Assembly (NCBI GenBank): GCA_963664085.2 | Contig: CAXXLO010000002.1 | Location: forward strand, 1,550,001 to 1,614,000 | DNA from: Bin5 sp022821545 | GTDB taxonomy: Bacteria; Chloroflexota; Anaerolineae; Caldilineales; Caldilineaceae | Length of the DNA: 64,000 bases | Direction: 5' to 3' | Shown: positions 31,652-39,813 of the stretch, in pieces | Position numbering within the stretch: position 1 is the first letter of the stretch | How the letters are laid out: the number at the start of each line of letters is the position of its first letter | Made by a program: the position numbers and the translations under genes | The notes under the pieces: model-generated | Told to the model about the DNA's origin: nothing | Database searches by the model: none | The model's input: the letters and a program-made list of their open reading frames with translations, nothing else

Positions 31652-32674
31652 ATGAGACCCGCGCGGATCACACTTTGCCTTGTCATCGCTATCGTATTGA
31701 CTTCCACAACCGCCTGCAGAACTGGACAAACCGGCCGAGCCGTCGGAGGCGGCGCCAGAACTGTTAGGGAGGTCAACACTTCGCAAGAGCAAACGCGCCG
31801 CGCTGCGCAGACACCGACGCCGGCCACCGCCGACTACTACAATCGCGCCGTGGGGAAGGCAAGACGCGGCGATCTGGAAGGCGCAATCGCCGACCTATCG
31901 GAAGCGATACGCATCGACCCCAACGACGCCTATGCCTACAGCTTGCGCGGCATGCTCAAGCAGAGCCGCGGCGATCTGGACGGCGCAACCGCCGATTACT
32001 CAGAGGCGATCCGCATCGACCCTGACAAGGCCCTCGCCTACTACCACCGCGGCATGCTCAAGCGGAATCTCGGCGATCTGGACGGCGCAACCGCCGATTA
32101 CTCAGAGGCGATCCGCATCGACCCCGACCACGCCCCCGCCTACACCGAGCGCGGCGCGGCAAAGCAGCATTTAGGCGATCTGGATGGCGCTATCGCCGAC
32201 CTCTCCGAAGCGATCCGCATTGACCCCGACAACGTCGAAGGCTGCTTGGCCAGTGCCTACAACCATCGCGGCATGGCCAAGCAGCGTCTAGGCGATCTAG
32301 ACGGCGCTATCGCCGACTACTCGGAAGCGATCCGTATCGACCCCGACTACGCCCCCGCCTACAACAACCGCGGCGTGATCAAAGCAAGACGCGGCGATCT
32401 GGACGGCGCCATCGCCGACTACTCAGAGGCGATCCGCATCAATCCCGCCCACGGCCACGCCTACAACCATCGCGGAATAAGCAAGGTGGAAGCCGGCGAT
32501 CTGGACGGCGCCATCATCGACTACTCAGAGGCGATCCGCATCGACCCTGACAACGCCGACGTCTACTACAATCGCGGCATGACCCTGAACGAAATGGGGC
32601 AGTGCGAAGCCGCTAACGCCGACCTGGAGAAGGCGAACGTTGAAGAACGGTTTGATTGCGCGCCGGAAGCGTAG
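31652..32674 (+). CDS. TPR-repeat lipoprotein
   Basis: This 340-residue exported protein has a signal peptide and lipobox-like end (VLTSTTAC). It then carries eight 34-residue tetratricopeptide units of the form RGDLDGAIADYSEAIRIDPD. The repeats are nearly identical in DNA, so copy number may vary by recombination. One unit carries a small insertion (NVEGCLASAYNHRG). TPR domains mediate protein-protein contacts; the partner is unknown. It stands alone with no operon neighbours. Confidence 0.8.
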   Translation: MRPARITLCLVIAIVLTSTTACRTGQTGRAVGGGARTVREVNTSQEQTRRAAQTPTPATADYYNRAVGKARRGDLEGAIADLSEAIRIDPNDAYAYSLRGMLKQSRGDLDGATADYSEAIRIDPDKALAYYHRGMLKRNLGDLDGATADYSEAIRIDPDHAPAYTERGAAKQHLGDLDGAIADLSEAIRIDPDNVEGCLASAYNHRGMAKQRLGDLDGAIADYSEAIRIDPDYAPAYNNRGVIKARRGDLDGAIADYSEAIRINPAHGHAYNHRGISKVEAGDLDGAIIDYSEAIRIDPDNADVYYNRGMTLNEMGQCEAANADLEKANVEERFDCAPEA

Positions 32675-33408
32675 CGAAGCGGACAGGACGAATCTGGAGA
32701 CCAGGGGAGATGGATTGCCATGAACGATCAAACACTTGTCAAACAACCACAGTGGGCGCCGAGGACGCCCAGGACGCCGCCGGGAGCCAGGCGCGACAGA
32801 CCAACAACCGCTAGAAAGGCGCTCAGAGCTGTTTTGCGGTGCCCACACGTTATACCAGGACGACGCCGGTGTCCGCGCACACAGGACCGCTTGCCCATAT
32901 TGTCGGCAGCCGGACAGCCTAATCGCATGGACGCTGGCAGAGCACCAGTCCCCAGTTTTCGAGCCAAACATAAACTGGAACACAATATCGTCTACTTTCT
33001 GCCTACGATATGTATGCAGAACACCTCCGTAACATCTACGTAGAGCCTACGGAACGCCTGCGTAGCCTCTATGGCGAATACGTAGCAGGAAATGTGTCCT
33101 GAGGGAGTGAGATTGTACTGATGGAATTTGACACACGTAGGAAGGCTATGGCACAATAGTTCTGTCGGGTTCTCTGTCCCTTCGCGAGCTTGCCAAAAAG
33201 CCTGCCTCTGCACATCTGCTGTCAAGTGCGCAAAGCCCTGCATCAAGGTAAGGCACAAAGACACCCGTTGAGAGAGACCTGGCTGCCACTGAGTCAGTTG
33301 GCCCCTGCGTCACCGCCAACGGGTGTCGCAGCCACCCTCCACGACGACCGTTAGGCCTTTCCGCCCCAAGGTCAAACGAACCAGTCGCGCAATCGAAGGG
33401 AAAAGCAG
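32675..33408. other. 730-base stretch without a confident gene
   Basis: A plus frame from 32736 carries a CGAHTLYQDDAG...CPYC knuckle pair. Another, without a start, ends YVEPTERLRSLYGEYVAGNV at 33102. Both look like decayed coding text. The stretch 33000-33095 is rich in CTACG/CGTAG words. I could not support a complete gene. Confidence 0.3.
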
Positions 33409-34350
33409 GTGCCGAAAACATTCTGCAAGAGTCTGAGAAAAGATGGACAGCCCTGCCAGGGACTCGGCCAGCCGGACCTCGACGGCTACTGCATCGCCCA
33501 CGCCGCCCCCGAAAAAGTTTGGGAATGGCGCTCACGCGGCGGCAAAGCCTCCTCTGCCGCTGCCCGCGCAGACAAGCGCATCCCCGAACGCCTGCGTGGC
33601 GCCATCGAAAAAGTCAACCAGGGCATGGACGATCTGCTGGAAGGAAAGATCGAGCCCGCCGCCCTCTCCGCAATCTCCCGCAGCGCAAGGGTGCTGATCG
33701 ACCTCTATCGCCTCGCTGATGAAGAGATGGAGCTGATTCGCGCCGAAGAAACCGCGCTCGCGGTTGCCCAGGTCGGCGGCGGCTTCGGCGACCCGGAACT
33801 CCTCGATCAGGCCGACGCCATCGCCGCCTGGCAGAACCAGTACAGGATCGACTCACTGATTCTGCAGGGCCTTGTAACACTGCAACGTGACGAAACTCAG
33901 GATGCACAAGAATCTCTTGTATCCGTCCTCACCCCCGCCGGCAGACAGCGCTTCCGCTACCAGCGTCTCAGCAAGTACACCCAGAGCGATATCGACATGT
34001 TGAAGGACTTGGCACAAGACACCGAACTTGGAGGAGAGCAACTGCCTGCCGTTCTCGTTGACCTGTACAAAATGCGCACAACCCTGGAAGATGTCCTCAC
34101 CGACTTCGCGCCCGATCCGGATCCGGTTCTGGACCCATTGACCGGCCAGACCCTCAACCAACTACCGGACGGAGTGAAACCAGCTACCGTCCCCGTCGCC
34201 AACCCCGACCAGTCCGAGCGGGCCGCAAAAGGACTGAAGGATCTCCTTCTGCAGGCGAACAAGCTGAACCGGGAAGTCGAACTCCTGTACGAAGAGCAGG
34301 TTGGGCGACCCTTCGATATTCGGGACGAGTTGCCGGACGAGGACGACTAA
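33409..34350 (+). CDS. Hypothetical protein with N-terminal Cys/His motif
   Basis: This 313-residue acidic soluble protein starts at GTG. The N-terminus has a CKSLRKDGQPCQ...GYCIAH pattern, a C-x7-C...C-x2-H zinc-knuckle like that in many phage and plasmid proteins. A GGKASSAAARADKRIPERLR basic helix follows. The rest is helical with a central Ala/Gln-rich region, and it ends in an acidic tail. No catalytic motif is visible. It may be a phage-type DNA-binding or terminase-accessory protein, but that is only a guess. AAGGG upstream serves as the ribosome site. Confidence 0.5.
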   Translation: MPKTFCKSLRKDGQPCQGLGQPDLDGYCIAHAAPEKVWEWRSRGGKASSAAARADKRIPERLRGAIEKVNQGMDDLLEGKIEPAALSAISRSARVLIDLYRLADEEMELIRAEETALAVAQVGGGFGDPELLDQADAIAAWQNQYRIDSLILQGLVTLQRDETQDAQESLVSVLTPAGRQRFRYQRLSKYTQSDIDMLKDLAQDTELGGEQLPAVLVDLYKMRTTLEDVLTDFAPDPDPVLDPLTGQTLNQLPDGVKPATVPVANPDQSERAAKGLKDLLLQANKLNREVELLYEEQVGRPFDIRDELPDEDD

Positions 34351-35069
34351 GTGCTGGTAATCTTCGCGTCGTTCGATCCTTTCACCTGTTTCCGCACACG
34401 TAAGCAGTTCCATCCAAAGAACAAGTTTCTAATAAATAATATATTTTTATTATCTCCACGTGCAACGCCCCCTTCCGCCGTTCTGAACCAAAAAATTTTT
34501 GCCCGATCTCTCGTAAACTCTCGTAGAACTCTCGTAAATCTCTCGTACGTGCGTAAGCACCCGTCCCTCTTTCTCTTTCTGAAATTACACTGGCATTACG
34601 TCTCTTCAGACCACGGCCCGAATCAGGTAACGGAGAGAGCAGAGAACGCCGACCTCACAGCCTCCTCCACACGTTTCGAGTCTGCAGCACCCCGCCCCCG
34701 AGAATGCAGCCCGCACCTCTCCACCGTCAACGCGCCGCCCACGTTTCCCGGCGAAAATGCAGGCACAACTCAAGTCACAGCCCATCCTCAAAATCTCAGG
34801 AATCACAGTTCAGACAATCGCCGCGCACAGTTAGGGTCACGATGTCCAATCAACCGCAGTTCCCTCCATCCTCGACGAATCCGGCCCGAAACACCCCAAA
34901 AACATGCCTTCGAGCGGACAAAGCGGACATATTTATGAAAAAATTCAGAAAAATATCCCCATGTCCGGAACCATTTTCCTGGACAACTCTTCCATCCGCC
35001 CGTCCAAATGTGCTAGAATGAGAGCCATAAGAGTTCAGTTCTGATTCGACAAGGACGCGCCTCCATCCC
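34351..35069. other. 720-base intergenic stretch upstream of recN
   Basis: It contains an AT-rich block at 34427-34455 and the phased CTCTCGTA repeats (separate entry). A possible -10 box TAGAAT (35014-35019) lies 50 bases before recN, with only a weak -35. No gene is supported, although some frames stay open. Confidence 0.5.
34508..34547. repeat. Four CTCTCGTA repeats spaced by about one DNA turn
   Basis: CTCTCGTA occurs at 34508, 34518, 34529 and 34540, spacings of 10, 11 and 11 bases. All sites therefore face the same side of the helix. This is typical of cooperative protein-binding arrays. Confidence 0.7.
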
Positions 35070-37031
35070 ATGACTGCGTCAACGCGCGACGCCTCTTTTG
35101 AACAGGGGCACATGCAACCAACTCTCCTGGCCGCCGCCGGCGGCCACGTCGAACCGGCCGCGGCGCTGACCGAGCTTCAGATCCGCGACTTCGCGATCAT
35201 CGACCGGCTGCAACTTCGTTTCCACACCGGCTTGAACATCCTGACCGGGGAAACCGGCGCCGGCAAATCGATCATCGTCGACGCCATCGGACTGCTGCTG
35301 GGCGACAGGGCATCGGCCGATATGGTGCGCGCGGGCGCAGACCGCGCGGAGGTCGAAGCCGTCTTTCAACTGGATGCCGGGATGCCGGCGGGTGAACCCG
35401 AAAGCCCCGACAGCGCCCTCGATGGCCCGCCCGCAGCAGACGACGTCTGCCGTCTGCTGGAGGCCGAAGGGTTGGACGATCCCGACGCGCCGGAAAGACT
35501 GATCCTCAGCCGCGAAGTGCGCCGCAGCGGGCGAAATTTCTGCCGCATCAACGGGCGTACCGTCTCGCGGCAACTCCTGAGTGAAATGGCCGCCCTCCTC
35601 GTCGACATCCACGGACAGGGGGAGCATCTGAATCTGCTCCGTCCCCGCACACACGTGGACCTGCTCGACCGGTACGGCGGCCTGCTGCCCCTGCGCGGCC
35701 AGGTATCGAGCAAGGCGCATCAGGTTCAGCAAACGCGCAGACAGTTGGAGCGCCTGCGCAGCGATGCCCGCGCCATCGCCCAACGCCTCGACCTGCTCAG
35801 CTTTCAGGTAGATGAGATTGCCGAAGCGGCCCTGCAAGCCGGTGAAGAGAAGGACCTGGAGGTGGAGCGCAAACGGCTGAACAATGCCGAGACCCTCCTG
35901 CAGCTGGCAAACGGAGCGGCAACCCTGCTGAACGAAGGCGAAGGCGGGATGCCCGGCGTCATTGACGGCCTCAGCGAAGCCGCCGGCCGGGTCGAACGTC
36001 TGGCCCGCATCGACGATGACATGGCGGACGCAGCCGCGACCGGGCAGGGATTGCTGGAGGAGCTGTCCAATCTGGCGCGGGATCTGCAGGGCTACGCCGA
36101 CGGGCTGGAATTCAATCCCCAGCGGCTGGTCGAGGTCGAAGAGCGGCTGGCGCTGATCGGGAATCTCCAGCGCAAGTACGGAGACACGACCGAAGATATC
36201 CTGGCCTTCGCAGCCGCAGCGCAGACGGAACTGGACGGGCTCACCAACTGGGAGGCGCAGACCGCCGCGCTCGAGGAGAAGGAAGAAAAGCTTCTGCGCG
36301 AGATCGGCGCATTGGGCGCAGAGTTGAGCCGGGCGCGGGTGACGGCCGGCGAGCAAATGGCCCGGCAGGTGGAAGCGGAACTGGCGCAGTTAAGTATGAG
36401 CGGCGCCCGTTTCACCGTCTCGACCGAGATGGCGATTCAGGAGGATGGCGCCTATCTGCCGGACGGGCGCCGCGTCGCCTTCGACGGCCACGGCGTCGAT
36501 CGGGTTGAATTCCTGATCAGCGCAAACCCGGGTGAGCCGGTCAAACCGATGGCCAGAGTGGCCTCCGGCGGCGAGACAGCGCGCCTGATGCTGGCGCTGA
36601 AGGGCGCCCTTACCCGGGCCGATCGCACCCCGATTCTGATTTTCGACGAGATCGACCAGGGTATCGGCGGCCGTGTGGGCGCTGTCGTCGGCGAAAAGCT
36701 ATGGGACCTGACCGGCCAGCAGCCGCGGCCCGGCGCCGCTTCCAATGACGAGGCGGCGGACAAACCGAATGGCGCCCCGCTGCGACATCAAGTGCTGTGT
36801 ATCACCCATCTGCCTCAACTGGCCGCGTTTGCCGACCTCCACCTGACCGTGCGCAAACGGGCTTTCGAGAGTGATGGCGAGTTGCGCACCGGCGCCGACG
36901 TGCTTCCGGTCGAGGGGCCCGCGCGCATCGAGGAGCTGACGCAGATGCTCGGGGCCGTCAGCGACGCCGGGCGGCAGTCGGTTGTGGAGATGCTGGCCGC
37001 CGTCGATCGATTGCACGGCGGCGCCCCATGA
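35070..37031 (+). CDS. recN: DNA repair protein RecN
   Basis: This 653-residue SMC-like ATPase acts in double-strand break repair by recombination. The Walker A box is GETGAGKS (residues 60-67). The ABC signature is VASGGETARLMLALK (about 497-511) and the Walker B is ILIFDEIDQGIGGR (about 521). Two coiled-coil arms lie between. The protein is longer than most RecN (about 560 residues) because of a 34-residue N-terminal extension and an Asp/Pro-rich insertion near residues 105-140. The true start may be a later ATG at 35112. It probably forms an operon with the NfeD gene 48 bases downstream. Confidence 0.92.
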   Translation: MTASTRDASFEQGHMQPTLLAAAGGHVEPAAALTELQIRDFAIIDRLQLRFHTGLNILTGETGAGKSIIVDAIGLLLGDRASADMVRAGADRAEVEAVFQLDAGMPAGEPESPDSALDGPPAADDVCRLLEAEGLDDPDAPERLILSREVRRSGRNFCRINGRTVSRQLLSEMAALLVDIHGQGEHLNLLRPRTHVDLLDRYGGLLPLRGQVSSKAHQVQQTRRQLERLRSDARAIAQRLDLLSFQVDEIAEAALQAGEEKDLEVERKRLNNAETLLQLANGAATLLNEGEGGMPGVIDGLSEAAGRVERLARIDDDMADAAATGQGLLEELSNLARDLQGYADGLEFNPQRLVEVEERLALIGNLQRKYGDTTEDILAFAAAAQTELDGLTNWEAQTAALEEKEEKLLREIGALGAELSRARVTAGEQMARQVEAELAQLSMSGARFTVSTEMAIQEDGAYLPDGRRVAFDGHGVDRVEFLISANPGEPVKPMARVASGGETARLMLALKGALTRADRTPILIFDEIDQGIGGRVGAVVGEKLWDLTGQQPRPGAASNDEAADKPNGAPLRHQVLCITHLPQLAAFADLHLTVRKRAFESDGELRTGADVLPVEGPARIEELTQMLGAVSDAGRQSVVEMLAAVDRLHGGAP

Positions 37032-37079
37032 CCGGCGGCCGGCGCAGCTGGTCGCCGGCGCTTGATAGGAATACGACAG

Positions 37080-38531
37080 ATGTCTAAACGCCGCGGAAAA
37101 AACACCCATCAACGAAACGGGACAATGCTGACAACGCTCTATCGCGCCTTCTATCTCTCCTGCCTCCTGCTGGGGATGCTCCTGACCGTGATAGACGGTG
37201 TGCAGGCGGCCAGCTCTCAGAGGCCGCGCCGCGCCGACTTGCCTGCCCAGGCAAAGATAATCACTTCGCAGTCGGACGCCTCCCTTGTTCTGGTCTTAAC
37301 GTTCCGCGGGGCCGTGACGCCGGTTCTGCGTCAATATCTCAGCGGGGCAATCGAAGACGCGCAGCTGGAGGGGGCCGAGGCGGTGATCCTGCGCCTGGAC
37401 ACCCCCGGCGGCAGCGTCGAAGTCACCAAGCAGATCGTGCAGGACATGCTGGCTTCGCCTGTGCCGGTGGTGGTATACGTCGCCCCGGCCGCGGCCCAGG
37501 CCGGCAGCGCCGGCACCTTTATCACCCTGGCCGGACACGTTGCCGCCATGGCGCCCGGCAGCAGCATCGGCGCGGCCAGCCCCGTCGGCGGCCAGGGGGA
37601 GGACATTGGCGACACGATGGAGGCGAAGGTCGTAAACATCCTCAGCGCCGATATCGAGAACCTGGCCTCGCGGCGCGGCGAGGAGGCGGTCGAATGGGCT
37701 GTCGCGGCCGTGCAGGAAGCGGCCGCCGCCACGGACGCCCGTGCGCTCGAACTGGGCGTGATCGACTTCATCGCCGCCGACGTCTCCGATCTGCTGGATC
37801 AGATGGACGGCTTCGTCGTCACCGTGCAGGGGCAGGAACGGACGCTGAGCACTGCGAATGCCCGCATTATGCCGCAGGCCCTGTCGCCCTTGCAGGAGTT
37901 TCTGAACTTCATCAGCAACCCCACCGTCGCCACCATTCTGCTTACCCTCGGCTCCATAGGGCTCATCGCCGAAATCTACAATCCCGGCACATTCATTCCG
38001 GGCATGATCGGCCTGATCAGCCTGCTTTTGGGCCTGTACTCGCTGGGACAGTTGGAGGCGAACTTCGCCGGTCTGGCCCTGATCGGGCTGGGGTTGATAC
38101 TGCTGGTGGCCGAAGCCTTCACGCCCGCCTTTGGCGCGCTGGCGCTGGGCGGTACGGTCGCTTTCATCTTCGGCAGCGCGCTGCTCTTCGATGCGCCGGG
38201 CCTGGCTGTGCCCTGGGTGACGATCATCTCGCTCGGCGTCGCCATGGGCGCCTTCGCCCTCTTTGTGGGCGGCAAAGTGGTCGCCGCCCAGCGCCTGGGC
38301 ACGGCAACCGGCAGCGAAGGCGTGATCGGCTCCCTGGCGACCGTACGCGTTCCCTTCGCCGAGAACGGCCGCGGCAAAGTCCTCCACGCGGGCGAGCTGT
38401 GGAATGCGAAGCTGCGCCGCGCATCTTCCGCTGAAGCGGAGCCGGCCGCAGTCGGCGATCAGGTCAAGATCGAGGGGAGAGAGGGCTACATCCTGGTCGT
38501 CAGTCCCCGCGAGGAAAGTGGCGAGAACTGA
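37080..38531 (+). CDS. NfeD-family membrane-bound ClpP-class serine protease
   Basis: This protein of about 483 residues resembles long NfeD (COG1030). A signal peptide leads into a ClpP-fold protease domain (LRLDTPGGSVEVTKQIV; catalytic Ser in QAGSAGTFITL near residue 143). Several membrane segments follow (about residues 285-395), and a C-terminal OB-fold domain (GVIGSLATVRVPFAENGRG) ends it. Such proteins act with stomatin-like partners in membrane quality control, though no stomatin gene is adjacent. The start at 37080 has an AGGA site upstream. It follows recN closely. Confidence 0.9.
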   Translation: MSKRRGKNTHQRNGTMLTTLYRAFYLSCLLLGMLLTVIDGVQAASSQRPRRADLPAQAKIITSQSDASLVLVLTFRGAVTPVLRQYLSGAIEDAQLEGAEAVILRLDTPGGSVEVTKQIVQDMLASPVPVVVYVAPAAAQAGSAGTFITLAGHVAAMAPGSSIGAASPVGGQGEDIGDTMEAKVVNILSADIENLASRRGEEAVEWAVAAVQEAAAATDARALELGVIDFIAADVSDLLDQMDGFVVTVQGQERTLSTANARIMPQALSPLQEFLNFISNPTVATILLTLGSIGLIAEIYNPGTFIPGMIGLISLLLGLYSLGQLEANFAGLALIGLGLILLVAEAFTPAFGALALGGTVAFIFGSALLFDAPGLAVPWVTIISLGVAMGAFALFVGGKVVAAQRLGTATGSEGVIGSLATVRVPFAENGRGKVLHAGELWNAKLRRASSAEAEPAAVGDQVKIEGREGYILVVSPREESGEN

Positions 38532-38653
38532 ACCGCCGCGATTCCAACTCGGGCCCATCTCAACAGCGCCCAACCAGCTCCCTCACCGCATCACGAAAAC
38601 ACCGAAAACGATGTGAGCGATAGTAGGATCGGTGGACAGATGAGGCGCGTCCG

Positions 38654-39268
38654 CTAGACCTCCGCCGACGGACACAGGTCGGCCAGCGTACAGTTGGCGC
38701 AGTCCGGCTTGCGGGCGTCGCACACCCGCCGCCCGTGGAAAATCAACAGATGGGCGATGTCGATCCAGTCCTCCGCCGGTATCAGCGCCATCAACTCCTT
38801 TTCGATCTTCTCCGGGGTCTTCTGCTCGGTCAGGCCCAACCGCTGCGACAGCCTCTTTACATGGGTGTCTACCACGACGCCGTCGGCCAGGCCGAAACAG
38901 ACGCCGCGCACGACATTGGCCGTCTTGCGGGCCACGCCCGGCAGTCTGGTCAGTTCATCCATCTCCCGCGGCACCTCCCCGCCAAACTCCTGGCAGATCA
39001 GAGCGCTTGCGCCCTGAAGGCTCTTGGCCTTGTTGCGAAAGAAACCGGTCGACCGGATCATCTCCTCCAGCTCTTCGCGGTCGGCCGCGGCCATCGCCTC
39101 GGGCGTCGGGAAACGTTCGAACAGCGCCGGCGTCACCTGGTTCACCCGCTCGTCGGTGCATTGGGCCGAAAGGATCGTCGCCACCAGCAGTTGAAACGGG
39201 TTCTCGTGCTCCAGCGCGCAGTGCGCATCCGGATGCGCGGCCCGCAGACGGCGTATTAGCTCCGACAT
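38654..39268 (-). CDS. nth: Endonuclease III (DNA glycosylase/AP lyase)
   Basis: This 204-residue base-excision repair enzyme removes oxidised pyrimidines and nicks at the AP site. The helix-hairpin-helix is LPGVARKTANVV with the catalytic Lys. The catalytic Asp is in VVVDTHVKRLS. The C-terminal 4Fe-4S ligands follow the exact Nth spacing C-x6-C-x2-C-x5-C (CDARKPDCANCTLADLC). Its start overlaps the stop of the upstream phosphoribosyltransferase by one base (TGATG), so they are co-translated. Confidence 0.95.
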   Translation of the reverse strand: MSELIRRLRAAHPDAHCALEHENPFQLLVATILSAQCTDERVNQVTPALFERFPTPEAMAAADREELEEMIRSTGFFRNKAKSLQGASALICQEFGGEVPREMDELTRLPGVARKTANVVRGVCFGLADGVVVDTHVKRLSQRLGLTEQKTPEKIEKELMALIPAEDWIDIAHLLIFHGRRVCDARKPDCANCTLADLCPSAEV

Positions 39269-39777
39269 CAGGAAAGCTCCGGCGCGGGTGGGCGCAGCGA
39301 CACCAGGTCGTCCGCATCGTCGATACGCTGCCAGGGGTAGTAGATCCAGTCCTCGGTCAGTTCCGCGTAGTAGTCCGGCTTCTCGTTCTCGAAGAGATTC
39401 TGCCGCTGCTTCCAGTGGAGCACCGCTGTCTCGGCGGTGGCGCCGCTTCCCTGCACACGGCTCTTGGCGGTGACGATCGTGCGCCCCCGGTCCCAGATAT
39501 TGTCGACGATCAGGACCTTCTTGCCGTTCAGCAGTGACTCTGCGGGGAACTGCTGGAAACGGGGCCAGCTCATCTCTGCGCGCACGCCCGGCCCGCTCTG
39601 AAACACGACCGCCGCGGTCAGTACATCCTTCATCTTCAGCGCTTCCGCAATCATGCCGCCGGGCACGATCCCGCCGCGCGTGATCAGGAGGAGCGCATCA
39701 TAGGGGGTGTTGAGCTGCATTACGACCTTGGTGATCAACTCTTCCACATCGTGCCAATTCAAATAAACTCTGTCCAT
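39268..39777 (-). CDS. Phosphoribosyltransferase (Gpt/COG2236-like)
   Basis: This 169-residue type I phosphoribosyltransferase would transfer ribose-5-phosphate from PRPP, probably to a purine base. The PRPP loop reads VLIVDNIWDRGRT (about residues 88-100), in place of the common VDDxxxTG. An N-terminal LLLITRGGIVPGGMIA segment provides the phosphate-binding turn. It resembles xanthine phosphoribosyltransferase Gpt and the COG2236 group more than Hpt. It is translationally coupled to nth, an unusual pairing. Confidence 0.8.
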   Translation of the reverse strand: MDRVYLNWHDVEELITKVVMQLNTPYDALLLITRGGIVPGGMIAEALKMKDVLTAAVVFQSGPGVRAEMSWPRFQQFPAESLLNGKKVLIVDNIWDRGRTIVTAKSRVQGSGATAETAVLHWKQRQNLFENEKPDYYAELTEDWIYYPWQRIDDADDLVSLRPPAPELS

Positions 39778-39813
39778 CTATGCCTCCACCGTTCGCCCGC
39801 AGACAGGTTTCCA

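Noticed and set aside
31840..32660. CRISPR array suggested by periodic repeats
   Set aside because: The roughly 102-base period is in frame with 34-residue TPR units and has no spacer variation. No Cas genes are present.
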